Shown in pieces: positions 44,335 to 54,500 of a stretch of DNA of 64,000 nt. The position numbers were made by a program, and so were the translations under genes. Position 1 is the first letter of the stretch. Each line of letters opens with the position of its first letter. The stretch covers positions 434,001 to 498,000 of the forward strand of contig JADJLB010000001.1 of the NCBI GenBank assembly GCA_016705685.1, written 5' to 3'. This stretch comes from Propionivibrio sp. Its GTDB lineage: Bacteria; Pseudomonadota; Gammaproteobacteria; Burkholderiales; Rhodocyclaceae. Under the pieces are notes generated by a model. The model was given only the letters and a program-made list of their open reading frames with translations. It did not search any database and had not been told where the DNA came from.

Positions 44335-44362
44335 ATTATAACCACCGAAGAGCAAAGGGCAA
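44335..44362 (-). promoter_or_regulatory. hicAB promoter, possibly giving a leaderless mRNA
   Basis: On the minus strand, TTGCCC (44362-44357), a 16-base spacer and a perfect TATAAT (44340-44335) end only 7 bases before the hicA ATG. Transcription would begin at or next to the start codon. No ribosome-binding site precedes hicA. The HicB ribbon-helix-helix domain would be expected to bind here. Confidence 0.6.
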
Positions 44363-44390
44363 TTCCACTGCGGGATATGACATCGCTAAT

Positions 44391-44666
44391 GGGGTCAGCA
44401 GCCTGTGCGAAGGGCTCGGCAAATCCAAACGCGTTCAGGCCGAAACGTATCCGCGGTTCTGCTACCGCCACATCGAACGCAACCCCGTGCGTGCCGGCAG
44501 CTTCGGACGCCTCGAAGTGACCGCCGTCGGCGACTACGGCGAACTCATCGGCAGCGGCCGGCTACTCGGCAATGCGCTGCGCGACGACAACGCCAAGATC
44601 AGCGGCGGGCGGGTTCGCATTACCGCCACCGCCAGAAACGACAACGACTGGAGATATGCCGCATGA
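44391..44666 (+). pseudogene. ORF remnant ahead of the secreted-protein gene, part resembling a REP-associated transposase end
   Basis: One plus-strand frame stays open to TGA 44664-44666 and ends in protein-like sequence. It includes YRHIERNPVRAG, which resembles the C-terminal motif of REP-associated tyrosine transposases. It then continues with GELIGSGRLLGNALRDDN and further residues that I cannot place. There is no ribosome site or convincing start, and the frame upstream runs antisense through hicBA. It is probably debris from rearrangement at this junction. The last bases overlap the ATG of the next gene. Confidence 0.35.
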
Positions 44667-45523
44667 AACGGATGACAATTCGAAGCCTTCTCCTGGGTGT
44701 ACTGCTCACCCTATCCACGCTACCCGCGCTGGCACAAAAGACGCCAACGGCGGAAGACGCCAAAGCCCGGCTGGCCAAAGCCGAGGCCATGTTCCAGGAA
44801 CGCTGCAAGAAATCCGGCGAGTTCATCCATCGCACGGCGGAGAATGTCGAGGGCGTCTTCCTCATGAAGCTGCGGCCCAGGGAAATCAACTACGGGGATC
44901 AGTACAAGATGGATGATCCGTATGGGCGGGATTTGGGCGGCGAAGGTTATATCCAGAGTTTTGTTCGGGGATTCGAAACTCGCCAGGCACAATTCGCCCC
45001 AGGTTCTCCACCTCGCTTTGGCTACCGCTACGTCGAAGCGGTCGACCCGATTGACGGCAAGCGGTATCGGTATACCGGCTCCAGGAAAGTGGTCGGCAAG
45101 ATGGACGCAAATGCTCCCAATGTCCAGATCGACCTGAAGCGCAATCCCAACTTCGACCTCAATATATACGCCTTCGTCCTCGACGAAGTCCCCGCTCCTG
45201 GCCCTGCGCCGCGCTACGGCGTCACCTACGACGACATCTCCACCCGCGAAGAGCGTGACTACTGGATCGCCGGCAGTTCCCTGAAGGTCATCGACCTCAA
45301 GACCAACGAAGTGATGGCCGAGCGCATCGGCTACATGATGGATCGGGGGCAGGGGAACACTTCGGGAGGTAGAGCGCCGTGGTTGTTGGCAGCAGATCAT
45401 GCCTGTCCCGGCTTTCAGAGAAACCCCAATTACCCGATTCGACCAGGACATGGCGCATCAGCCCAACAAATTCAAACTGAAGATTTCGTAGAAAAAGTTC
45501 TAAAACCAAGATTGGAGAAATGA
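44663..45523 (+). CDS. Exported hypothetical protein coupled to the giant RTX protein
   Basis: A 286-residue protein with a clear signal peptide (MKRMTIRSLLLGVLLTLSTLPALAQ). I do not recognise a family. The mature protein has a conserved-looking aromatic/charged core (GFETRQAQF, FGYRYVEAVDPIDGKRYRYTG, DYWIAGSSLKVIDLKTNEVMAERIGYMMD). It has two cysteines, one near the N terminus (ERCKKSG) and one near the C terminus (HACPGF), which could form a disulfide in the periplasm. Its stop lies one base before the ATG of the RTX gene, so the two are co-translated. A role as periplasmic accessory, immunity or foldase factor for the RTX lipase is an inference from coupling. Confidence 0.8.
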   Translation: MKRMTIRSLLLGVLLTLSTLPALAQKTPTAEDAKARLAKAEAMFQERCKKSGEFIHRTAENVEGVFLMKLRPREINYGDQYKMDDPYGRDLGGEGYIQSFVRGFETRQAQFAPGSPPRFGYRYVEAVDPIDGKRYRYTGSRKVVGKMDANAPNVQIDLKRNPNFDLNIYAFVLDEVPAPGPAPRYGVTYDDISTREERDYWIAGSSLKVIDLKTNEVMAERIGYMMDRGQGNTSGGRAPWLLAADHACPGFQRNPNYPIRPGHGASAQQIQTEDFVEKVLKPRLEK

Positions 45524-45524
45524 C

Positions 45525-48500
45525 ATGACGACCCCGACAATTGCCGACTACCTGAAATTCGCCAATCTTCAGATGGCCGCAGAGGCATTCCTGTACGACG
45601 AAGCAACCCAATCGGTCAAGACTGGCCAACAGTTGATTGATGCCCTCAAAGTCGGCAACGGCCACACCAACCGTTTCATCGAATTCGAAGCGACCAAGTT
45701 TGTCGACCCCGCCACGGGCTGGACGGTGCTCGACCAGAAGGTGAACACCGGCGCGGGCTTCTCCGGCACGCTGTTCAAGAACAACCAGACCGGCGAACTC
45801 GTCATCAGCTTCCGTTCCACCGAATTCATCGACGATGCCGCGAGAGACAACGAAGCGACGAACAAGCTGGAGATCGGCGATTTTGGCTTCGCCTTCGGCC
45901 AACTGGCCGATATGGAAAAGTGGTACGGTGAACTCGCCCGTGCCGGCGGGCCGCTCGACGGCAAGGCCTTCTCCGTCACCGGCTACAGCCTGGGCGGGCA
46001 CCTGGCCACGGCGTTCAACCTGATGCATCCCGGTGCGGCCTCGCAGGTCGTCACCTTCAACGGCGCCGGCATTGGCAAGATCGGCGATGGCAGTCTGGAA
46101 GACACCTACGCCAAATTGCCTCAGATGCTGGCACAGTTTCAGGCATTGCGGGACCAGGCGGCAGCGGTGGGTCAACTGGAAAGTCAATTCACCACCACTG
46201 AAGCCCTGACGGCCTACCGCGCGATCAAGGCAGCCATTGCCGCCAACGGTGGCGAACCGGCCGACAGCATGCTCGGCTGGACCGTCGTCGATGAAAGCGA
46301 GGAAATCGTCGGCCCGGCAGCACGAGCCGAACTGGAGCTACTCGCCGGCGCGCTCAACGCCGCCATCGCCGTGACCAAGGAATCGGCCCGCGCGCCTTCG
46401 CTTTCCTCCGGCGGCAGCACGCCGACCAGCCCCAAGAACGTGCCGCTCACCGAAATCGCCGCCGACTCCCTTGACTACCAGATCGCCGTTCGCCTGACGT
46501 CCGAGGAATTCAATACTTCGGCCCTCTCGATCCCCGTCGGCGCCGCCAACATCTGGTTCGGCAAGACGATGGGGGCCGGTTCATCAGGCATTACCAACCA
46601 GTACGACCTCGTCGGCACCGAAACGACCACGACCCCAACCGGCTTGGTTGCCAACAGCCAGGTCCACTACGGCGTTGTCGCCCACGTCTTCATCGAAGAT
46701 CAACCCCTCTACCGTGGCAACGCATTGACCGACGCGGCCAAGACCTCGTTTGCCAATGCAGGGATCAAGCTGCTCGTCCCCGGATACAACCAAAACGACT
46801 TCGGCGACACCCACAGTCTGGTGTTGATTGTCGATAGCCTGAACCTCCAGAACCTGCTAATGACCCTCGCGCCCGCAAGCACTCAGGGCGAAATCGAGAC
46901 GCTCTTCAAGGCCGCCTCGGCCGCCAAGGCCGAAAGCACCACCGGCACCCAAGGCAAAGCCGAAGGTGACGTTCTGGAAAACATTCTCGATGGGCTCTCA
47001 CGCGTGTTCTTTGCGGTTGATTCCCTGACCCGAGAGGATAAAGCCAAGAACGGCGACGACCTGCTTACCGGCAATACCTGGGCGGACGAAGATCATCGGG
47101 CCAAGTTCTACACTTGGCTCAACGCGGTGACCGGCAGCATCGCCTCCTATGAACTTGCGGGTAAGGTGACGATTTCCCTGCCGGACGCGGCCCTGGCTAC
47201 CGCCGCTCGCACCGATTTCGCGGCTTTCCTGACGCTTCTCACCGGTTCGCCGGTCGCGCTCAAGGCTGCGGTCGGGCAGGAAGCCGCCGTCGCCGCGGCT
47301 CTGGGCGCCACCTGGGCGGATGTCGGCGGCATGAACGTCTTCGCCCAGTGGCAAGCTGACCAGTCGCTTACCCCCGCCGAACGGGCGTCCGGCAAGGCCA
47401 ACTACACCGATCAATACCTCAAAGACCGTGCTGCGTTCCTGAGCTACGTGAAGGACTACAACCTCTCCAACCTCACCGACGGCAAGCATATCGTCGATTC
47501 CTCGCTACCCACGATCAGCCGCCGGTATCGAGACCTCGACAAGAACATCAACCTGATCGTTGACCGCACCAGCAACACCACCCCGACGGACCTGATGCGG
47601 CCGATGGTCGTCTTCGGCGGCGACGGCAACGACTCCGACCTCACCGGCGGCGACGAAGCCGACCACCTCTACGGTATGGCGGGGAATGACCGCCTCGACG
47701 GCGGCAAAGGCGACGACTACCTGGAAGGCAACGCCGGGTCCGACATCCTCACCGGCGGCGAAGGCAACGACACCTTGCTGGGGGGATCGGGAATCGACAT
47801 CCTCGAAGGCGACGCCGGCAACGACCTCCTGATCGGCGGTGCCGATGCCGATGTCCTCACCGGCGGCAAGGGTAACGACCGGCTCGAAGGCGGGCTGGGT
47901 GACGACACCTATGAGTACGCAACCGGCGACGGCTACGACACGATAAAGGACAGCGACGGCCTCGGCCGGATCAAGATCGACGGCGATACGCTCAATGGCG
48001 GCATCGCCGCCGCCGGGAGCGACGGTAAAGTCTGGATTAGCGCCGACGGCAAGCATTCCTATATCGCGACCGGCGACCTTGCCACTGGCGCCACGCTGCT
48101 CATCGACGGTGTCCTCACCGTCGAGAACTACCAGACCGGGCAACTCGGCCTCACGCTCGAAGGCGCGCCGGCGGTCTCGGAGACCATCACCGCCGTGCTC
48201 ACCGGCACAGCCGATGACGAGACCCTCTCGGGCATAGAGGGGGCCAACGTGATTGTAGGTGGCGGCGGGTCCGATGTACTTACCGGAGACGAACGGCTAT
48301 TGCGCCGCTATGAAGGCACACCGCGCGGCGACGCGATTATCGCGAACTCCGGCAACGACGACCTGTTTGCCGACACCCTCATCGACCTGAATGCACTGCC
48401 GACGTTTGAGGGATTTGGCGGATTGATCGGCAGCGGTCGAAAGGGCGATTTTCTCGTGGGCAATCTGGGCAACGACCGGTTGGTGGGGAGCACCGGCAGT

Positions 48501-51500
48501 GACGTGCTGTACGGGGGTGGGGGCAAGGATCTGCTGCTGGGCGGCGCCGACGACGATGTGCTGGAAGGCGACACCGATTGGGCGCCGATAGACAGCGCGC
48601 ATTGGTGGTGGAGCGCCCCGGGGGAAATAACGACCTATGGTTATGGTTATGTTGATGGTTACGAAGCGGATAGCGCAGTTTACGGCAAGGCCGACGTGCT
48701 TTACGCTGGCGCTGGAAATGATTGGCTGGTTGGGGATAAAGGGAACGATATCCTTTACGGCGAAGAAGGGAATGATAATTGCCGCGGCGATGATGACGAC
48801 GACGTGATCTTCGGCGGTGACGGCCAGGATACGATCACCGGCGACGCCTACTACACCGGCAACCTGACTGCGTTCTCATGGTTGGAAGCGACCGAGGAAT
48901 ACCCTGATGGTCTGTATTATGAAATACGGAAGTGCGACCGGGGAAACGACATCCTTGACGGCGGCGCGGGCGACGACTGGCTGCAGGGCGACCTCGGCAA
49001 TGATCGACTCCTGGGTGGTGATGGTAACGACGAACTCTACGGCGACATCAAAAACCTCATCGTCGGCCCTGGCACCACGCTCGATCCGGCGCTGGTCAAC
49101 GGCTCAATGGACGGCGACGACTACCTCGATGGCGGTGCCGGCGATGACCTCCTGGTTGGCGGCGGCGGCAACGATACGCTCTATGGCGGCGAGGGTGCCG
49201 ACCGGCTCGACGGCGATAGTCTCGAAGCCAATGTCTCCGGCCATGCCGGCGCTGATTGGCTCGACGGCGGCGCCGGTGACGACAATCTGAGTGGCGGCGG
49301 CGGCGCCGACACCCTGATCGGCGGCAGTGGCAACGACCAGCTCTTTGGCGATGGCGACGACGTACCCCTTGCCGGTCAGGGCAATGACTATCTGGACGGT
49401 GGCGCGGGCGACGACTACTTGCGCGGCTACGCCGGCAACGACACCCTGATCGGCGGTGCCGGCAATGACCAGCTCCTGGCCGAAGCCGGCAACGACACCC
49501 TCGACGGTGGAGACGATGACGACACTCTGGACGCCGGTAGCGGCGACGACCGGCTCATCGGTGGCCGGGGCGCCGACCAGCTTATGGCCGGCGACGGCAA
49601 CGACACGCTGGACGGCGGCGAAGGCAATGACCTCCTGCAAGGCGGCGACGGCAACGACCGCCTCGCCGGCGGCAGCGGCGACGACGACCTGCTTGGCGAG
49701 GCCGGCAACGACACCCTCGATGGCGGTGGCGGCCAGGACGACCTCCTGGGCGGCGCCGGCGACGACACCTACCTCTTCAACGACCAGGACGGCGTCAGCG
49801 TCACCGTCGACGCTCAGGGCACCCTGGTCACCGGCCTCGGGCAAGCCAACATCCAGGACAACGCCGGCAACAACACCGTCGTCTTCGGCGCCGGCATTAC
49901 TCCCGCCGACCTCCAGTACCTGGCGATCCGCGGCAGCAGCACCGATTTTGCCCTGCGCTACGGCGACGACGTGGTCACCATCGTCAACGGCCTTGTTTCC
50001 AACGTCATCACCACCTACCGTTTCGCCAACGGGCAGCAACTTACCCGAGGCGAGATCATGGCCCTGGCACCGGCCCTGTCGATCGGCGGTACGGCCGAGG
50101 GCGATGACATTCAGGGCAGTGCCCTGAACGATGGGCTGGGCGGTGGCGCCGGCGACGACCGCCTGAGCGGTGGCCACGGCAACGACCTGCTGACCGGCGG
50201 CCTGGGCAGCGACACCTACTGCTTCAATCCCGGTGACGGCCAGGATGTCATCGTCAACAGCGCCAGCGACAACGCCACGGCCGTCGACACCCTGCTCCTG
50301 GGCGACGGGATTACCCCCGGCGACCTCATCCTCAACCGCATCGCCGCCGACCTGCGGATCAAGATTGGCGCGACGGATAGCGTCACGCTCAAGGACTACT
50401 TCGCCCAGCCGACCGGCAGCAACAAGATCGACCGCATCGCCTTTGCCGATACGACAGTGTGGGATCAGGCGGCGATCGAAGCGCATATCGAGCTACTTGG
50501 GGCGACCGACGGGAACGACGTTCTGACCGGTTTTGACAGCAACGACGTGATCGATGGCCTGGCGGGCAACGATCAAATCTATGGCGCCGAAGGGGATGAC
50601 AGCCTGCACGGCGGTGTTGGCAACGATTTCCTCTATGGCAATGCCGGCAACGATCTACTTGACGGCGGGCTGGGTGTCGATACGCTCGATGGCGGGCTGG
50701 GCAACGACACCTACCTCTTCAATCGCGGCGATGGCGTGGATGTGATTCGCCACTACGACACCACCGTCGGTAAGCAGGATGTGATTGCCTTTGGCGCGGG
50801 GATCCGGCCGCAGGATGTGGTGCTGGAGCGGCGGCAAAACGGGTCATATCAGGGGGTGAATCTGGCCTTCAAAGTACAGGCCGACGACAACGTGAGTTGG
50901 GATAACTGGATCACCCTCGAGAACGTCTTTTACCCGGGCTACAACGGGGGCGCGATCGAACAAGTGCGTTTTGCCGACGGCACGGTCTGGAGCTGGGACG
51001 AAATCAAGGCGAAGCTCATCGTGGCGACCGACGGGAACGACGTAATCTTGGGTTACGGAGGGAACGATACGCTTGCTGGAGGGAGTGGTGCGGATACCCT
51101 GGAAGGCTTGGACGGTGATGACACGCTGGATGGCGGAACAGGAAACGACACGCTTCTGGGCGGAACAGGAGACGATCAACTGCTCGGTGGCGAGGGAAAC
51201 GACTCACTGTTCGGCGATCTTCAGTATTCGCCGATCTATAACACCAATCTGGGCGCAGGCGGTAACGATGTTCTATCTGGGGGCGCCGGCGACGATACGC
51301 TGGATGGCGGAGGAGGCAACGACACGCTTGACGGCGGGTCGGGCAACGATGTCCTGAAGGGCGGCAGTGGCAATGATATCTATCTGTTTGGTCGGCAGCA
51401 GGGTGCAGACCGCATCATCGAAGGCGACGGGTCGACCAATGGCGGAACGGACGAGATCGTTTTGGCTGCGGGGATTCTCCCCGGCGCAGTGGCGCTGTAC

Positions 51501-54500
51501 CGGAGTTCTGACCGTCTCGATCCCTACAATTTGCCCACGGCACCGGACGATCTTGTCTTGGTGCTTGACGGCAATGGTGCGGAATTGTGGATACAGGATT
51601 TCTTTAACAGCGCCGCCGAGCAGCGTGTCGAGTCGATTCGTTTTGCCGACGGCACCGTGTGGAATGCTGCCGAAATCACCAGCCGTATCGTCAATCTTGG
51701 TGGAACGATCAATACCCAGACCGGCACCACGGGGAACGATGTGTTTGTGGTCGATCATCCGAACGATCAGATCAGCGACCCGTCTTCCGGCGATAGCGAT
51801 ACCGTGCTGTCATCGGTTTCCTACGTCCTGCCCGACAATGTTGAAAACCTTGAGTTGACCGGATTCCTGGATCTGCGCGCGACGGGTAACTCGCTGAACA
51901 ATGTTCTCCGGGGTAACAGCGGCGACAACACTTTCCGTAGTGGCGGAGGCGTGGACACCATGATCGGCGGGGCCGGGGATGACATCTACATTTTCAACAA
52001 CACCGAGTATTACTACGGCGACTACGCGATCGTCGTTGAACAAGCAAATGAAGGCAACGATACGGTGATCGTGAGCCGGCGCGACGGTTATGTGCTGCCC
52101 GACAATGTCGAAAATCTGGTGTATAAGCCTAGCTCCTGGTATACGCAGAATGCCACTGTCATGGTTCAGGGCAACGCCTTGGACAACACCATTCAGTTGG
52201 AGTTTGGCATCGGCGATACGGGCAATATTTACGAAGTGGATGGTGGGTCGGGTGCAGATACCTATGTCGCTTCGAGGTACAAGGAGGTATTTGTTCTCGA
52301 TTCGGCCGCCGATACGATCCTCGGCGAGGATGCCTACGGAATCTTCGATTCTGTCAAAGCAGGGTTCGATTACACGCTCGGTGCCAATATTGGTGGCTTG
52401 ATTCTGACCGGAAATGCGGCCGTATCCGGTACCGGCAATAACCTCAGCAATACGCTGGATGGTTCCCAGAATTCGGCGGCCAATGTCCTGCACGGTGGCC
52501 TGGGAGACGACACGTATGTGCTGGGGACAGGCGACATGGCTGTTGAATCGGCAGGTGAAGGTGTCGACACCGTCGTAATCACCTCCGGGATGGCAGGCAG
52601 CACCTACAATCTTGACAATTATGCCAACATCGAGAATCTGTCGCTGGCTGAATCAGCGGGCGCAGCCGACATTGTTGGCGACGCGAACGACAACGTGATG
52701 ATCGGCAACGCGTACGCGAATCGGATTCAGGGTGGCGCCGGAAACGATCAGCTGTTCGACACAAGAAACTATACGCAAAACGCAGGGCAGGACATCCTCG
52801 AAGGCGGCGCCGGAGACGATGTGCTGCGCTCCTGGGGCGGCGGAGACGTTCTGGATGGCGGCGAAGGAAACGACTCGCTGCTCGGGAACGGCGCCGTCTA
52901 TCGCTTCAGCGGGGTTTTCGGGGACGACGTGGTCAGCAATGGCGGCAGCAAAGGGGCTGTCGCTTTTTCCGATCTCGATGCCACGCAGATCGCGTTCACC
53001 AGAGTGGGCGATGATCTGCGCCTGAGCGGACCGCAAGGAACCGGGAGTGCGCTGGTGCAGAACCACTTCCTGGGTGGTGGCTACGCAGTTTCTTCCATCG
53101 GTTTTGCCGATGGCATTTCACTATCCGAGTCGCAGATTGCCACTTATGTGGCCCAAGGCAGCGCGGCTTCCGACGGGGCGGATGTCATTGTCGGTACGAT
53201 GAACCGGGACATCTTTTCGCTTCTGGGGGGCGACGATCTGGCGATTGGCGGTGCGGGTGCCGACAGTATCGCTGCAGGCGATGGTCAGGATATCGTCTAT
53301 GGCGGCATAGATGACGATTTCATCAGCGGTGGAAACGGCGACGACTGGCTGTATGGAGGAGCGGGTGCGGATGTCATACAGGGTGATGACGGTTTTGACT
53401 ACCTGTATGGCGACGCGGGAGACGATACGTTAAATGGCGGTGGCGGTACCGACATCATCCGTGGCGGAGAAGGTGCCGATATCTTCCAATTCGGTTTGGG
53501 GAGTGGCTCGGACATCATTGGCACCGCTGAAAACCCCAACGGTCCGCAATGGCTGGATGTCGTTCGGATGGGCGACGGTGTTCTGGCCGAAAACGTTGAT
53601 GTGGTTCGTCCATACGACGGCGCTCTGGATCTCGAATTACGGATACGCAATACCAGCGATGTCTTGACTCTGGTCGGATACTTAAATGAATCCCCCTATG
53701 AGGATCGCTGTGAAGTCGATGAAATTCACTTCGCGGACGGTACGGTATGGACGCAAGATGATCTGCGACTGAAGTCCGCCACTATTACCGGCACGGCCGG
53801 TAGCGATACGCTGACTGGCGATAGCAGCAACAACCAGATTTACGGCTTGGCCGGCAACGACACCTTGGCGGGGCTCGATGGCGATGATCTACTGGATGGC
53901 GGTCTCGGTGCCGACCAGATGAGTGGTGGTTTGGGGGATGATATATTCATCGTGGACAATGTTGGCGACGTTGTTTCCGAAGCTTCGAATGGGGGTACCG
54001 ATACCGTCCGTTCGTCGGTCACCTACACGCTGACGAGCAATGTCGAAATACTCGAACTCCAGGGTGCTGCCGCAATCAACGGCACGGGCAATACGCTGGC
54101 CAATACCCTGCGCGGTAACGTTGCCGCCAACACCCTGAACGGCGGAACCGGGGCAGACCAGATGATCGGTGGGGCCGGCGACGATATCTATGTGGTCGAC
54201 AACATTGGCGACGTGGTCACCGAGAACGTCGGCGAAGGTACCGACCTGGTCCAGTCGAGCGTGACCTATACGCTGGCGGCCAACGTGGAGAATCTTTCGC
54301 TGACCGGTACGAGCGCCATTAACGGCACCGGCAACGCACTGAACAACTTACTCATGGGCAACAGCGCAGCCAATACCCTGACCGGTGGTGCCGGCAACGA
54401 CACGTTGAACGGCGGCACCGGCGCCGACACCCTGGTCGGTGGTGCAGGCGACGACACCTATATCGTCGACAATACCGGCGACATCGTCACCGAGAATCTC

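Noticed and set aside
43717..44662. Continuous plus-strand frame spanning hicBA as a real protein
   Set aside because: It runs antisense through two clear toxin-antitoxin genes and has no family-like sequence except the short terminal stretch reported as a remnant.
49104..50486. Long open frame (460 codons) antisense to the RTX gene
   Set aside because: The GC-rich, repetitive GGxGxD coding sequence keeps the opposite strand free of stops; the translation is low-complexity Val/Ala/Gly without any family pattern. The same applies to long antisense frames over the hybrid kinase (5846-7099), thiC (10455-11708) and glnS (27210-28955).
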